The notes below the pieces were generated by a model. That model was not told where the DNA came from. It made no database searches and saw nothing but the letters and a program-made list of their open reading frames with translations. 64,000 nt of DNA from contig RQTK01000020.1 of the NCBI GenBank assembly GCA_003991915.1, positions 462,528 through 526,527 on the forward strand, written 5' to 3'. This document shows positions 1 through 27,757 of this stretch, piece after piece. The stretch comes from Elysia chlorotica. Taxonomy: Eukaryota > Mollusca > Gastropoda > Plakobranchidae. Position numbers and translations under genes: made by a program. Numbering within the stretch: position 1 is the first letter of the stretch; each line of letters starts with the position of its first letter.

Positions 1-42
<42 letters not shown>
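1..42. repeat. (TC)n microsatellite at window edge
   Basis: About 20 TC units, ending TGTCTC. The array probably continues before the window. Confidence 0.95.
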
Positions 43-47
<5 letters not shown>

Positions 48-551
48 TTTTTAAAAGTTTTAACTTGTTCGGTGGTATTCAATCTACACAATGGGTGACC
101 AATAACAAAATCCAAGGCCTATATCTTTTAACCAGTCTAATCATTCCTTTATGTATTCCCATCTCGTTTTTTGTTTCATTACAATTTGGCGTAAAATAAT
201 GTGAACATGACTTTATCAATTCGGCGTTTTTCTCTAAATTATTTGTATTTATCTAACTGAAATAATTGCGAGTTCCTCTATCGCTTTGATTCAGTAAGAG
301 TAAAGAAACAATAATTATGTATTTGACACCGTACAAACTGGACATTTAAAAATGTGTTGTGTGCAAAAAGTTCATGACTGTAACAGATAATTAATTTTTT
401 CATCCACCTATTTTAGCCCACTTCATTTAATATCTGATCCATGTTCACCCAAACTATAAAAGAATTATTGATTCACAAATGGTTGAGTTTAATGGCACTG
501 TTGCATTTCATCGTGTGCATCTGATAATACTACCCATTATACACACAATAT

Positions 552-600
552 AGCCTATATAGTGCTGATGTTGGACGTTAAAACCAACTAAACTAAACTC
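552..600 (+). mobile_element. SINE 3' tail fragment
   Basis: The motif GCTGATGTTGGACGTTAAAA followed by CCAACTAAACTAAACT is the 3' end of the SINE family seen in full at 22069. Only the tail is recognisable here. Confidence 0.6.
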
Positions 601-1082
601 TACACACCTTACTAAAGCTGTTGACATGATAATAACGCTCGTCACAGTTGGTTAAATAAACAAACAAGCTTTTATTGGTGTTTGCGCTTGTTTTATACCC
701 CAATAGTCCGTGTTATGATCATAACTATATATCTCTAGTTTTATCACCAACATTACCCCAAACCAGTGGAGCATGCAAAGTAACATAGGCTTTAGAGATC
801 GATTTAAAAAAATCACAAACTCAATGATGCGCATAGGCAGAATATATCCTTGAGCTACTTTTCATTCTTTATCAAGCATTCTATTTCTGTAAACTTAATA
901 AAGTCACATTATTTATTTTCAAAAAAATCAATTGATAATTTTTCTCACGCTGTTCTGATATGGGTTTATTTTCTTTGTTAATAATTTCAATTGATGTCGC
1001 CATAGGTTCTTCGGTAAAAGTTTTGTTGGTAATGCCATAATTATGTTCATTGTGTCCTGAATACCTCCCGCCATCCCCATCC

Positions 1083-1084
<2 letters not shown>

Positions 1085-1125
<41 letters not shown>

Positions 1126-1145
1126 CCTCCCCGCTCTCTCTCTTT
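1085..1145. repeat. (CT)n microsatellite
   Basis: Pure CT for about 36 bases, then interrupted CT. The minus-strand frame across it is only Arg-Glu repeats. Confidence 0.9.
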
Positions 1146-1544
1146 TCTTTCTTTCTCGAATACATAACTAATCGGTCGAGCAAATGAGTTTTTAACAGTT
1201 TTTTAAACGTCGCTTTTGAGTCAGTGTCTCTCAGTTGTGATAATTTTTTGTGCAGCTGCACTGAAAGTTCTGTCACCATACCTCTTAGTTCTAAATCTTT
1301 TTACATTAATATTTTTTTCGCTCGAAGGAGGGACCGTGATGGTAAGTAGAAATGATGATAGAGGGAATTTAACAAATATGACGAGATTGTTTCGTTAATA
1401 CATCTGTAACAGATAATGGATGTCTTATACTCAATGCGTGATTTGTCTGGCAATCAATATAGATGCTTAAGGAGAGGTGTTACAATGTTCCGCTTTCTTT
1501 TTCCTGTTACCATTCTAGCAGCACTATTTTGGCATCTCTGCAAC

Positions 1545-2090
1545 ATGTTCAGACTCTCTATAGATAAATTCAACTATAGAAGTTACAGTAGCCCAGCCAT
1601 GAAAGAACGAAGGCTTATAGATAAATTCAAATACAAACAGTTACAGTAGCCCAACCATGAAAGAATGAAGGCTGAAGCAAGGGTCTTTCTTGATGTTTCG
1701 TCCAAATATTTTGTCATTGCGCGTATTCTCCGTATTTCATTTTGACATATCAATACACAATGATGACTAATATGTGGCCCTATTTTTCTTACATCAAATA
1801 GTAAACACTGTTTTGTCACTATTCAGCTGAAGTTTGTTTAAAGGATTCACCCAGTTTCATACTTCCTTAATACAAACTTCGAATTTTCTTACAAGCCCAG
1901 GGAAATCTGATGGTAAAACTGATTTATAAAGCTGAGTTTCATCCGCATACTTATGATGCTCTTAAATCATATACGCTCATACTTAAACTGAGGGGTTTTG
2001 TGTATAATGTGAAAAGTATAGGACCTAGCACAGAGCCCTAGGGAACACCAAATTTAATGTCAAAACAAGCAGGTGTTAAGTTGGCTATGT
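1545..2090 (-). mobile_element. Decayed CR1/Jockey-type LINE reverse transcriptase fragment
   Basis: Read on the minus strand, short frames give FGVP-GSVLGPILFTLYT, then a decayed YADETQLY (the catalytic Y-x-D-D box is altered here to YADE), LNSDKTVF, and last IRRIRAMTKYLDETSRKTL followed by ASAFILSWLGYCNCL. This is the order of conserved RT blocks in CR1/Jockey elements. Many stops and frame changes show an old copy. A roughly 50-bp piece at its 3' end (1561-1670) is tandemly repeated. Confidence 0.8.
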
Positions 2091-2123
2091 CATGGGCTCA
2101 GCTCATAGTGCTCCCTTTTCTTC

Positions 2124-2173
2124 TCTCTCTCTCTCTCTGTCTCTCTCTGTCTCTGTCTCTCTCTCCCTCTCTC

Positions 2174-2215
<42 letters not shown>
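2124..2215. repeat. (TC)n microsatellite, interrupted
   Basis: TC units broken by TG and CC steps, at the upstream end of the 1.5-2.1 kb LINE remnant. Confidence 0.9.
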
Positions 2216-2217
<2 letters not shown>

Positions 2218-2269
2218 TCCCCCCTACAACCACGTCTCTCTCACTCCTCCCTATCGTTAAATACGTCAT

Positions 2270-3030
2270 AATTAATGAAGGTCCGTGGCGTGCTGAAGGA
2301 CAACCTTGTTTTGATTGTTTTGTATTTTAATCAGAGCAACAATGACTGGAGTTAAGGAAGTTATTTGAGATAATTATATTGTAATGAGCACTGGGCTGGT
2401 GGCCCGTACTGTGCTAGTTAAGTTAACATTGCAGTTGGTGTGCTCCATGTCTTATGGCTAACTAGGAGAAACCTGTTCAGGTAAACTTTATTGAATTCGA
2501 GACACAGGTTTGAATGTCTATACTCCGTTTCGCAACTTATTGGTTTAAAAACCTATCTGTTTTAATCAATGCGTTATCTTCTTCTTACGGCAGACAGTTT
2601 TTAGATATTTTATTAATACGCTCAACAGTGAATTGTTGTTTTTTTCGTGCATGCGGTAGTGGTTCGACAAAAGGATCGTTGTGAAATTTTAACTAACAAA
2701 AAAAATCAACAAGGGTATTTTAACATTTAACACGTTTTGGCTTTATTGAACCTTCATTTGTTTAGTGCAGAAGGCTCAGGGAAGCCGACATGTTTGATTA
2801 TTATGTTAAACCATTTTTGTTGAGTTTTTGTCCAATAGTTTCAGTACGTGACTGCTCTTTTCATTTATTGTTTTCACACATTTTCAGTTACCCCTTAGTC
2901 TTAATTGAACCTCGAACTTCAAATGTTTGCGGTGTTTGAAGAGTTGTGATTTAGGCACTCTATAGGTTTTGAAATTTATAATGGTATCATCTTATGACTA
3001 ATCGGATCTCTCTCTCTCTCCCTCTCTCCC

Positions 3031-3100
<70 letters not shown>

Positions 3101-3770
3101 ATATCTTATATATGTCATCTCCCTCCCCCTCTCTCCCACCCTTGAAGTGTGTAATACGTCCACAATGTTTTATCGTAGAGACATCTCTCTAAGCGGGAGG
3201 ATCAGACCTCCTACCCGTCAGTTCAGGTCACAACTAACTCATGAACTCTGAAAACTTGGCGAGTTTTTTAACGGCAACTCAAGGGTAACATCTCAAATTA
3301 CGCTGAGTCGACCGAATAATTTAAACGGAAACAAAAACACGGCACGTTAGCCAATGGCTGTTTTAGGTGTATGGTTGTAAAATGTTACAAAAAAATTTAA
3401 AAAATAAATTTATTGAAATTGTTAAAATATATTTTACACACATGCGGTTTTTATATAAAAAGCAAGAATATGTCGTGATTGGTTTTTTTATATATATATT
3501 TTTTTTAAATTAATACATTTTATTAAAGATCTTCGACCATGGATTCGTCTTTAACAATTTAATGCATTGTTGTCCTTTATTCCCTTCAGAGACTTTCTGT
3601 AAAGAAACAGCTTGACACAGTAACCAATCAACATGTTCTGGACGTGGGGCCAGGAGCCTACGCTTCCTCCTGCAGACATAGACAATCAATCTGTAGCTGT
3701 GGATGGACAGGTAGGTTCTCCAACCTGTTGTCAACTCCAGGGTTAACACATTGATCTTTACATGGAGATA
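2270..3770. other. Non-coding stretch before ACSL
   Basis: AT-rich DNA with one TC array and nothing else recognisable. If the missing first ACSL exon is in the window it should lie somewhere between here and 4849, but no hydrophobic anchor-plus-linker exon with splice sites was found. Confidence 0.6.
3007..3100. repeat. (TC)n microsatellite
   Basis: About 45 units with a few extra C at the left. Confidence 0.95.
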
Positions 3771-3880
3771 GAGACAGAGAGAAAGGAGAGAAAAGAAGAG
3801 AAAGAGCGAGGGAGTGGGAGAGAGAGCAAGAGAAAGAGAAAGAGAGAGTGAAGGCAGTGGGAGAGACAGAAAGAGGGGCG

Positions 3881-3961
<81 letters not shown>
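3770..3961. repeat. Purine-rich (AG)n tract
   Basis: Impure AG-rich DNA, becoming a pure (GA)n from about 3888 to 3961. All open frames over it are low-complexity. Confidence 0.95.
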
Positions 3962-3963
<2 letters not shown>

Positions 3964-4466
3964 GCAGTAATCAAATTCCATCAGGATATGCCTAATTAAA
4001 TCAACACATAGGACTAGTTATTTAATTAGTTAACATTACAGGGGAGAAAAAAGTTTTATGTGACCCTGTCTCAAAACTTTTTTGACCAGTTTGACCTAGT
4101 ATTCTTGGTTCTCTATTATAAATCATAATGATGTTATACGAATCAGATCTAAGATCGCAAGCGTGATATAGTAATATTAAAATATTGTGATGTCCATAAC
4201 ACGGCATTCTTAAAACTAAATGTTGTGAACGCATTTATGACTGACTGGGAAAGAAATTAAATGCATTTAGATCAGAAAGCTGAAAGGCCGAGTGTAAGGC
4301 TGTTCGTTCTACACCTTGAAAAGAATGTTACCCATAAAGTCACAGAAAAACCCAATGGGTGCTGGTGATCTTAGAAAGCTAAAAGACAATTTAGTTATTA
4401 TCAGTTATGATGTTAAGATTTTTATAAGTAAGACTAGCAGTAGCAGACGTATCTGTTGATGTAGAG

Positions 4467-4606
<140 letters not shown>

Positions 4607-4849
4607 GGTAGTGGTGGTGGCGGCGGCGGCAGCACAGCAGTAGTAGGAGTAATATAAGTAGCTCTGGTATTGGTGTTGTAGTAGACCAAGTTTATATTAT
4701 TTTATCCTAATATGGACATTTTTTCTATCTGTATCAGTATGTACATGAAAACTTTCTTGTATCTGTTTCACTACCTTGATAGAACCCAACAACTAGCGAA
4801 TCTTGACTTCATTCGTTTAAAAAGAAATGTCCTTTTCTACATCTTGCAG

Positions 4850-21607
<16,758 letters not shown>

Positions 21608-21717
21608 ACCCGTCACAAGCATGGTGTTTTGCCTGAAAAGGTCAAACCTGACTTTAATTTCCGTTGATACCGCACAGGCGAGGCTTCCAAAAATATCAGG
21701 CTCGGTTACCGAAAAAA

Positions 21718-21723
21718 AATAAA
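21718..21723 (+). promoter_or_regulatory. Candidate poly(A) signal AATAAA for ACSL
   Basis: AATAAA lies 110 bases past the stop codon. Further AATAAA hexamers stand at 21852 and 21871. Any could serve; the sequence alone does not decide. Confidence 0.35.
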
Positions 21724-21827
21724 ATTTGCATGAAGATCCAAGTTGAGCTATATCACTAAAATGTTAGGCAGAGTTAGGACAGTTTACATTCTTAGTCTAG
21801 TAGGACTGTAGGCTGAACAAAAAATAC

Positions 21828-21960
21828 TGAGTATCAATCTGTCCTCACTATAATAAACCTACTGGTTTCAAATAAATAGATTCCCCTTATCACCCTTGCT
21901 AAGCAAAAAAAAGTGTTCATTTCAGTCGATTCAGTGACTTTGTTTGCTAATTATGGGTGG
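21828..21960 (+). repeat. Dispersed repeat family (three copies), copy 1
   Basis: GAGTATCAATCTGTCCTCAC to TTCAGTCGATTCAGTGACTT, in the ACSL 3' flank. Related sequences lie at 22740-22850 and 58035-58165 (TAGATCACTGTTACTCTTAC, CACTCTGATCATTTCGGTGA). Confidence 0.5.
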
Positions 21961-21967
21961 ACTCGCG

Positions 21968-22442
21968 AATAGGTCTAATAATGGTGCGCTAACAATAAAA
22001 CTCACTTGCATTTCATACCGTTTATATTAAGCAGCATATTGGTCATTAACGCTAGTACTAATTCTATAGGGGGGACGCGGTGGACCAGGGGTAGAACATC
22101 GGCTTCCGACGCAAAAGGTCCCGAGTTCGAAACCTGGCTGTTGCAATCACTACTGGTTGAGTCGGTGTCAGTATAATGTGACCGGCTGAGACAGGAGTCA
22201 TGGTATCCACACCCTGTCTCGTGTGTGGCAGCACATAAAATTGTCAGACGTCCGTCTTGGAGCCCGTCCACGATAAAAGCCTATAAGTTGCTGAAGTTGG
22301 ACGTTAAAACCCAACCAACCAACCAACTAACTCTGATGCAAATGATTAAGACGTCTGTCTGTATAATAATGTCCACATTTCAATGGCATGGATTCTGTTT
22401 TGTTCGACTGGTAATAGGTCTAATAATGGTGCGCTAACAATA
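21968..22442 (+). repeat. 30-bp direct repeat pair flanking the complete SINE
   Basis: Identical 30-mers (starting AATAGGTCTAATAATGGTGC) stand at 21968-21997 and 22413-22442. The SINE at 22069-22331 plus 71 and 81 bp of other DNA lie between. Confidence 0.75.
22069..22331 (+). mobile_element. tRNA-derived SINE, most complete copy
   Basis: The tRNA-like head carries an A-box-like GTGGACCAGGGG and a B-box at 22123-22134 (GAGTTCGAAACC), the two internal RNA polymerase III promoter elements. Core: GAGTCGGTGTCAGTATAATG and GACCGGCTGAGACAGGAGTC. 3' part: GTGTGTGGCAGCACATAAAA, GTCAGACGTCCGTCTTGG, GAAGTTGGACGTTAAAA, then a (CCAA)n tail. It is the reference for the other copies in the window. Confidence 0.75.
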
Positions 22443-22739
22443 GAACAACAGACTCTCCCTGATGGAACTGTACAGCTGATGCCCACTTCATAAGCCACCG
22501 AAGTGTTCAAAAGGATGGATATCCCAGGAACCTTAAGAAATTTTGATTGGAGGAGCAATTTCCAAAAAAGGGATTTCCGATTAACACTAGTTTGTTGTTG
22601 TTATGGATGTTGTTGTTTGTATCTTGGCTTCAATAGTTAATTGTAGGCATGTTTGTTTGCGCGCATGTCTCTTGTTCAGTGATCTCCGCTGCCAACTCAG
22701 AAAGACAAAGTGAGACAATCAGGAGCAGTTATTAGTTGA

Positions 22740-22850
22740 TCATTATTCTGTCTTAAATATGTCATTTATTTAAAATAAATAGATCACTGTTACCCTTTTA
22801 ATGTAAACATGAGTGCACTTTAGTCAATTCGGTGTTATGGTATGTTATAG
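22740..22850 (+). repeat. Dispersed repeat family, copy 2
   Basis: AAAATAAATAGATCACTGTT then ACCCTTTTAATG and CACTTTAGTCAATTCGGTG match copies 1 and 3. Confidence 0.45.
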
Positions 22851-23210
22851 TATGTTAGAGGGAACGTGAACTAGAGCATTATCAATGAACTAGCTGAGAT
22901 TCCGTTTTCTTGAACGGCAATAGTATTTAGTAAAATAATGTTTAGTGAGCATGATTGCATAGTTACAATTTACAGACAATAATCCGGAGTCGAGTGCAAA
23001 GAGAGCATATTATTTTTCATTAAGTTAAACGGAGACGAAGAGCTGCTGTTTAGCAAACAGTTTAAAAGATTCGAAAATACATTATCCATTGATTTTTTCT
23101 GTTTGCAGATACAGAGAAGATACCGTAAACTAGTTTTTAATGAGTATGATGTCAGTATGATGTCATACTGACAGCAACGCAGAATCGGAAACAGAAAGAA
23201 ACAAAACAAG

Positions 23211-24148
23211 TATTCACACTCGGTTGTAGTGCATGTACATGTATTCACACTCGGCCGTAGTGCATGTACATGTATTCACACTCGGCCGTAGTGCATGTAC
23301 ATGTATTCACACTCGGCCGTAGTGCATGTACATGTATTCACACTCGGCCGTAGTGCATGTACATGTATTCACACTCGACCGTAGTGCATGTACATGTATA
23401 CATGTATTCACACTCGGCCGTAGTGCATGTACATGTATTCACACTCGGCCGTAGTGCATGTACATGTATTCACACTCGGCCGTAGTGCATGTACATGTAT
23501 TCACACTCGACCGTAGTGCATGTACATGTATACATGTATTCACACTCGGCCGTAGTGCATGTACATGTATTCACACTCGGCCGTAGTGCATGTACATGTA
23601 TTAACACTCGACCCTAGTGCATGTACATGTATTCACACTCGGCCGTAGTGCATGTACATGTATTCACACTCGGCTGTAGTGCATGTACATGTATTCACAC
23701 TTGGCCGTAGTGCATGTACATGTATTCACACTCTGCCTAGTGCATGTACATGTATTCACACTTGGCTGTAGTGCATGTACATGTATTCACACTTGGCCGT
23801 AGTGCAGGTACATGTATACACACTCAGCCGTAGTGCTTGTACATGAATTCACACTCGGTCGTGTGCATGTACATGTATTCACACTTGGCCGTAGTGCTTG
23901 TACATGAATTCACACTCGGCCGTAGTGCTTGTACATGAATTCACACTCGGTCGTGTGCATGTACACGTACTCACACTCGGCCGTAGTGCATGTACATGTA
24001 TTCACACTCGGCTATAGTGCATGTACATGTATTCACACTTGGCCGTAGTGCATATACATGTATACATGTATTCACACTCGGCCGTAGTGCATGTACATGT
24101 ATACATGTATTCACACTCGGCCGTAGTGCATGTACATGTATTCACACT
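23211..24148 (+). repeat. 31-bp minisatellite, about 30 units
   Basis: The unit joins TATTCACACTCGGCCGTAGT with GCATGTACATG. Identity is high in the left half and lower to the right (CTTGG, CTCTG, GCTTGTACATGAA variants). Units with an extra TATACATG spacer recur at about 23395, 23530, 24060 and 24100, suggesting larger blocks were copied. Each unit contains the self-complementary TGTACA and CATGTACATG. Confidence 0.95.
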
Positions 24149-24413
24149 ACAATAAGGGTGCTTATTGCTTGATAAGCGAACTTAAACAGGAATTAGAGTA
24201 TATGTCTTCCAAGTATCGTAACACTTTGTGATATTTAATTCCCTAATACTAAATATTTTACTGTTCTCAGACAGCACTCGGAAAAAAGCTAAAGAACGCT
24301 TGACCTCTTAACACAGAGACATATTTTTTCGGTTGACAAGACAAGGGATGTTTATGTTACGACCAGGTTGTGATAGTGAGAAAACCAAAGTCTCGCACCT
24401 ATCAATCAGTGGC

Positions 24414-24573
24414 TTCTTCTTGATTTGGGTCACAGAAGCTCAGCACTGACTGGTGGGTCACCAAAGACCGTGGAATCTGGAGCGTGCCCTCATGAGCGTG
24501 CACGTGCCTTTCTGATAATTATATATGCCGTCTGTATCTTCTCGAACTGATGCTTGTATAAAACGTGTTTCCT
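24414..24573 (+). repeat. 160-bp dispersed repeat, copy 1
   Basis: Starts TTCTTCTTGATTTGGGTCAC and ends GTATAAAACGTGTTTCCT. Copy 2 at 26699 is about 96% identical. Both lie in the same orientation, one on each side of the FARSA exon. Confidence 0.8.
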
Positions 24574-24585
24574 ATATAGGCTGCC

Positions 24586-24701
24586 ATTATTCGGAATAGT
24601 ATTCCGAATAACTCTACAGCTTATCCGGAATAATATTCCGAATAATTCTGCAGATTATCCGGAATAATATTCCGAATAACTCTGTAGCTTATTCGGAATA
24701 G
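24586..24701. repeat. Palindromic 34-bp tandem repeat (TATTCGGAATA-type)
   Basis: Begins with TATTCGGAATA-G-TATTCCGAATA, a 23-bp palindrome at 24588-24610, then three 34-bp units each pairing TATTCCGAATA with a reversed TATCCGGAATA or TATTCGGAATA. The first 27 bp recur in inverted orientation at 26202-26228. Confidence 0.8.
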
Positions 24702-25227
24702 TATAAGCGGGTGTATTTTTAGCATTCTGTGGCTAAGCCAAGCTAAAATAGGTCAAACCCGTACGCTTAGCATGCAGTGTGAGTCTAAGAAATTTCGGTC
24801 CCATTTTTTAAAACTTGTAATAATTCTGGTTGTGGCTGTAAATTATAGATCTAAAACAATTGGTGCTTAGTTATAGAACTTAATTATTATCGACATAATG
24901 TATACCTGTAAATCAAATATTAAAATTAAGTGTCTAAAAAAAGGAATCCTTTTAGTAGACCTATATTGTGATAATGACAGTTAGAAAGTCTTACGTGAAA
25001 AGTAGACCTACGGCTACAGCTATGCTGCAGAGTGATGTGCATACTTGCATTGACAGCCAAATCATGAATTTTAGACACTAGCTCTATGTCCCATTCCCTT
25101 TTTTAGCATCGAGATACATTTTTATATGTCTTTTGTAATCTTTCTTTATTTCTCCCTCTGTCGCTCTATATGTCTGTCTGGCTATGTGTGTGTCTCTACC
25201 TGTCTCTGTCTGCCTGTCTGCCTATTA

Positions 25228-25228
<1 letters not shown>

Positions 25229-25270
<42 letters not shown>
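25229..25270. repeat. (TC)n microsatellite
   Basis: About 20 units, preceded by a looser TGTC-rich stretch from 25150. Confidence 0.95.
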
Positions 25271-25273
<3 letters not shown>

Positions 25274-26171
25274 GCCAGTTCACCTTTGTAGTGTAAGTTA
25301 ACGCAACCAATAGATATTAGATTGGAGATAGGACCACGTTGATCTTTTCTAAGGAAAAAAAACAACAACAACATAAAAAGAGAGTACAAATCTATCGTCG
25401 TGCCACGGGGACTGGGGGAAGCGGAGGGGAAAGGGCAAACCAACCCTTCACATTAAACATGCCTATCAGTACATATACCACTATTCATCAGTTAACTGGA
25501 ATCGATCTGCTACATGTACTAGTAGAATCATGTAGCGGCTTATAGCTCATCCGATTAACTTCAATTTTCTTACGCCAAGTAAAAAAGTAACTCGACGGTT
25601 ATGCTTAGGTTATTGGTGCTATGCGAGTGTGGTTTTATGATGCTCGCGTCAAGCTAGAAACTGGACATTTGCCGCTGACCCAACATGACTTCAGTCAAAA
25701 CCCCCAAACACTACACACTACACACATACACACACACACACACAAAGACACACACACTTTACCGCTGCTTTCCTACATTAAATCTAACACCCTATGTAAG
25801 ACAATTTCATACGTTTAAGTTCAATTAATTCTACTTTATGAGATCTAAGGTAACATACAGATTTTATCTTTTCATTACAAATCACGCTAGATCTAGATCT
25901 AGATCTAGTTCTACATACAACTTTAGCTCTACTTCTAGCCTATAGTTTGCAAGGTGCGATTGTACTCGCTTGGATTTATTAAAAGAACGGCATTCCTTAA
26001 TGTTTATGTATCGAATTACATTCAAATACATTAGAAATGGCTAAAAATGCATACTTTGTCCAAACATTTCTTTTTTTCATTTACTTAGACTCATTTTAAA
26101 AATCGAATCGAGGTATGTAGACCGGGTTAAAGAGCTATATTTAGACACATCTATGTGCTTCCGCTCGCCAC

Positions 26172-26228
26172 TATTCCGAATAACAGGTCCGCCGCGGAAC
26201 TGTTATTCGGAATACTATTCCGAATAAT
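26172..26228. promoter_or_regulatory. Double palindrome upstream of FARSA exon
   Basis: A 15-bp-arm hairpin (TATTCCGAATAACAG and CTGTTATTCGGAATA, 13-base GC-rich loop) overlaps a second perfect palindrome, TATTCGGAATA-C-TATTCCGAATA at 26204-26226. It ends 123 bp before the FARSA ATG, so it could lie in the promoter. That role is inference; equally it may be the end of a mobile element. Confidence 0.45.
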
Positions 26229-26350
26229 CACTTCGTAAATTGTACTTACAGAAACACATAGTAATAGCATATATACACTTCTGAAACCTAAGCATGTATA
26301 CAGTTGAGAATTCTGGTTTTCAGTTTATGAATTAGAAGAGCTCCAACAAC

Positions 26351-26488
26351 ATGGCTGAACTTTCAGAGACACTGTTGATCGAGTTAGATCAAGCCGGCAC
26401 TGTTGATTCAACCCAACTCGCTGAAAAACTTGGGGTTAATCACCAGACCGTTGTTGGAGCCATCAAAAGCCTCCAATCTCTCTTCAAT
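26351..26488 (+). CDS. FARSA: Phenylalanyl-tRNA synthetase alpha subunit, first coding exon only
   Basis: FARSA is the catalytic alpha subunit of the cytosolic heterotetrameric enzyme that charges tRNA-Phe (EC 6.1.1.20). This exon codes 46 residues: MAELSETLLIELDQAG, then STQLAEKLGVNHQTVVGAIK, then SLQSLFN. They match the N-terminal winged-helix DNA-binding-like domain of animal FARSA (human has LAAELGMEHQAVVGAVKSLQ at the same place). The ATG has A at -3 and G at +4. The donor is AAT/GTAATT, a modest site. I see no later FARSA exon (for example the W-E-LT-EG block) anywhere before the GPCR at 63.6 kb. Thus the next intron is very long, the rest was misplaced in assembly, or this is a duplicated orphan exon. 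Confidence 0.8.
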
Positions 26489-26698
26489 GTAATTCTATCA
26501 TAATTTGTTCAATCAAGATAGTAAAAAATGGATCAGGAAATTCCATGGATCATGCCCAATCGAATTGCATGATGCAATCAAAACATAAGGAAACACATCA
26601 CTTTTTATTGTTTTGAACAGTTTAGATTATCGGAATCTAAGTATTCGCCTTTGCATTTATTAAGATAAAGACTGGCTGTAAAAATACCGACTTCTGTT

Positions 26699-26857
26699 TT
26701 CTTCTTGATTTGGGTCACAGAAGCTCAGCACTGACTGGTGGGTCAGCAAAGACCGTGGAATCTGGAGCGTGCTCTCATGAGCTCGCACGTGCCTTTCTGA
26801 TAATTATATATGCCGTCTGTATCTTCTCAACTGATGCTTGTATAAAACGTGTTTCCT
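26699..26857 (+). repeat. 160-bp dispersed repeat, copy 2
   Basis: Same as the repeat at 24414 with a few substitutions and one indel. Downstream sequences differ (CTTTCAGGTTGGGCGAATTG here), which sets the repeat border. No coding frame continues FARSA. Confidence 0.8.
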
Positions 26858-27757
26858 CTTTCAGGTTGGGCGAATTGGCTGTTTCATTGCCTTCTTCATC
26901 TTAAAATAGAAGTATGAGTTACCATAGGACGTTTGCCTAGCCTATACCTAAACATTATGCAGCAATGTTGCTTTTACTGGTGCCGGTGTCATGAGGACAA
27001 TCATATTTATATATTAATATTGTGGTATTTGCCTAGTTGAAATTCCCTAAAGGATTTGAATCAATATTTCCAAACTAGCAATCTAGAAAAATACCGTTCT
27101 TGGAGTATAGAAATAATCCACAGCTCTCGCGAATAGCTTTAGGGTCGTACATTAAATTTGGACATCATCTAAACAATCTTGGTTTTAAAAAAATTAATAA
27201 TTAAAGGAAGAAAATATATATCATAGGGTGTGAGAGCCTTCTGCTCCCTAAACTTTGACATTTTATCGTTAATCGACCGCTGAGAAAGTTTTTAACGTTG
27301 TCCAATTTCATAATTAATATAAATCATCTAAATTTACCCGAGATAAGAGTGTAGGAAATCAGCTTATTTGGCTATATTTTTCTTTCATGATCTATAGATC
27401 AGAACACTTGACTGTTTTATACATGTAACAATGGTGCTGTAAGTTCAGTATTTTATGTTCATTCGCTCCTGATGTGTTCGGTATGATATGCTGCACATTA
27501 CGCTTTATATCCCAAATCAACTTTGAATAATAAGTACACAGGTGTTTAAAATAAAAGTACAAGACTAAGGGAGTATGTACATGTATGATAAAAACTACCA
27601 TTAGTCGGGGGTATAAGCTTATTGCATGATTTTATTTAACTTGATCGGTAATTTTGTCTTTGGGCGTAGGTACAACCATTCACTCTTATTCACCACCTCA
27701 ATTGAGTTATGCATTTCTAAAACACTTTTAATATTTAGCATTTTATAAATTAGATGA

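Larger units (their letters stand above)
24180..26170. other. Non-coding stretch between minisatellite and FARSA
   Basis: Holds the first 160-bp repeat, the TATTCGGAATA array, a TC array, a short AC array (25726-25757) and a (CTAGAT)n block near 25891. No coding frame of natural composition. Confidence 0.6.

Noticed and set aside
3510-3999. Overlapping frames of Ser-Leu and Arg-Glu repeats
   Set aside because: Low-complexity reading of an (AG)n/(CT)n tract in several frames at once.
4712-4849. ATG at 4712 as the ACSL start in one long first exon
   Set aside because: The 46 extra residues show no membrane anchor or proline-rich linker like the family, and a usable acceptor lies at 4849. Kept only as a weak alternative.
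23211-24148. CRISPR-like array
   Set aside because: Units are contiguous with no unique spacers, in a eukaryotic genome; it is a minisatellite.
24414-26857. LTR element reading of the 160-bp direct repeat pair
   Set aside because: No primer-binding site, polypurine tract or retroviral coding sequence between the repeats, and a host exon lies inside.
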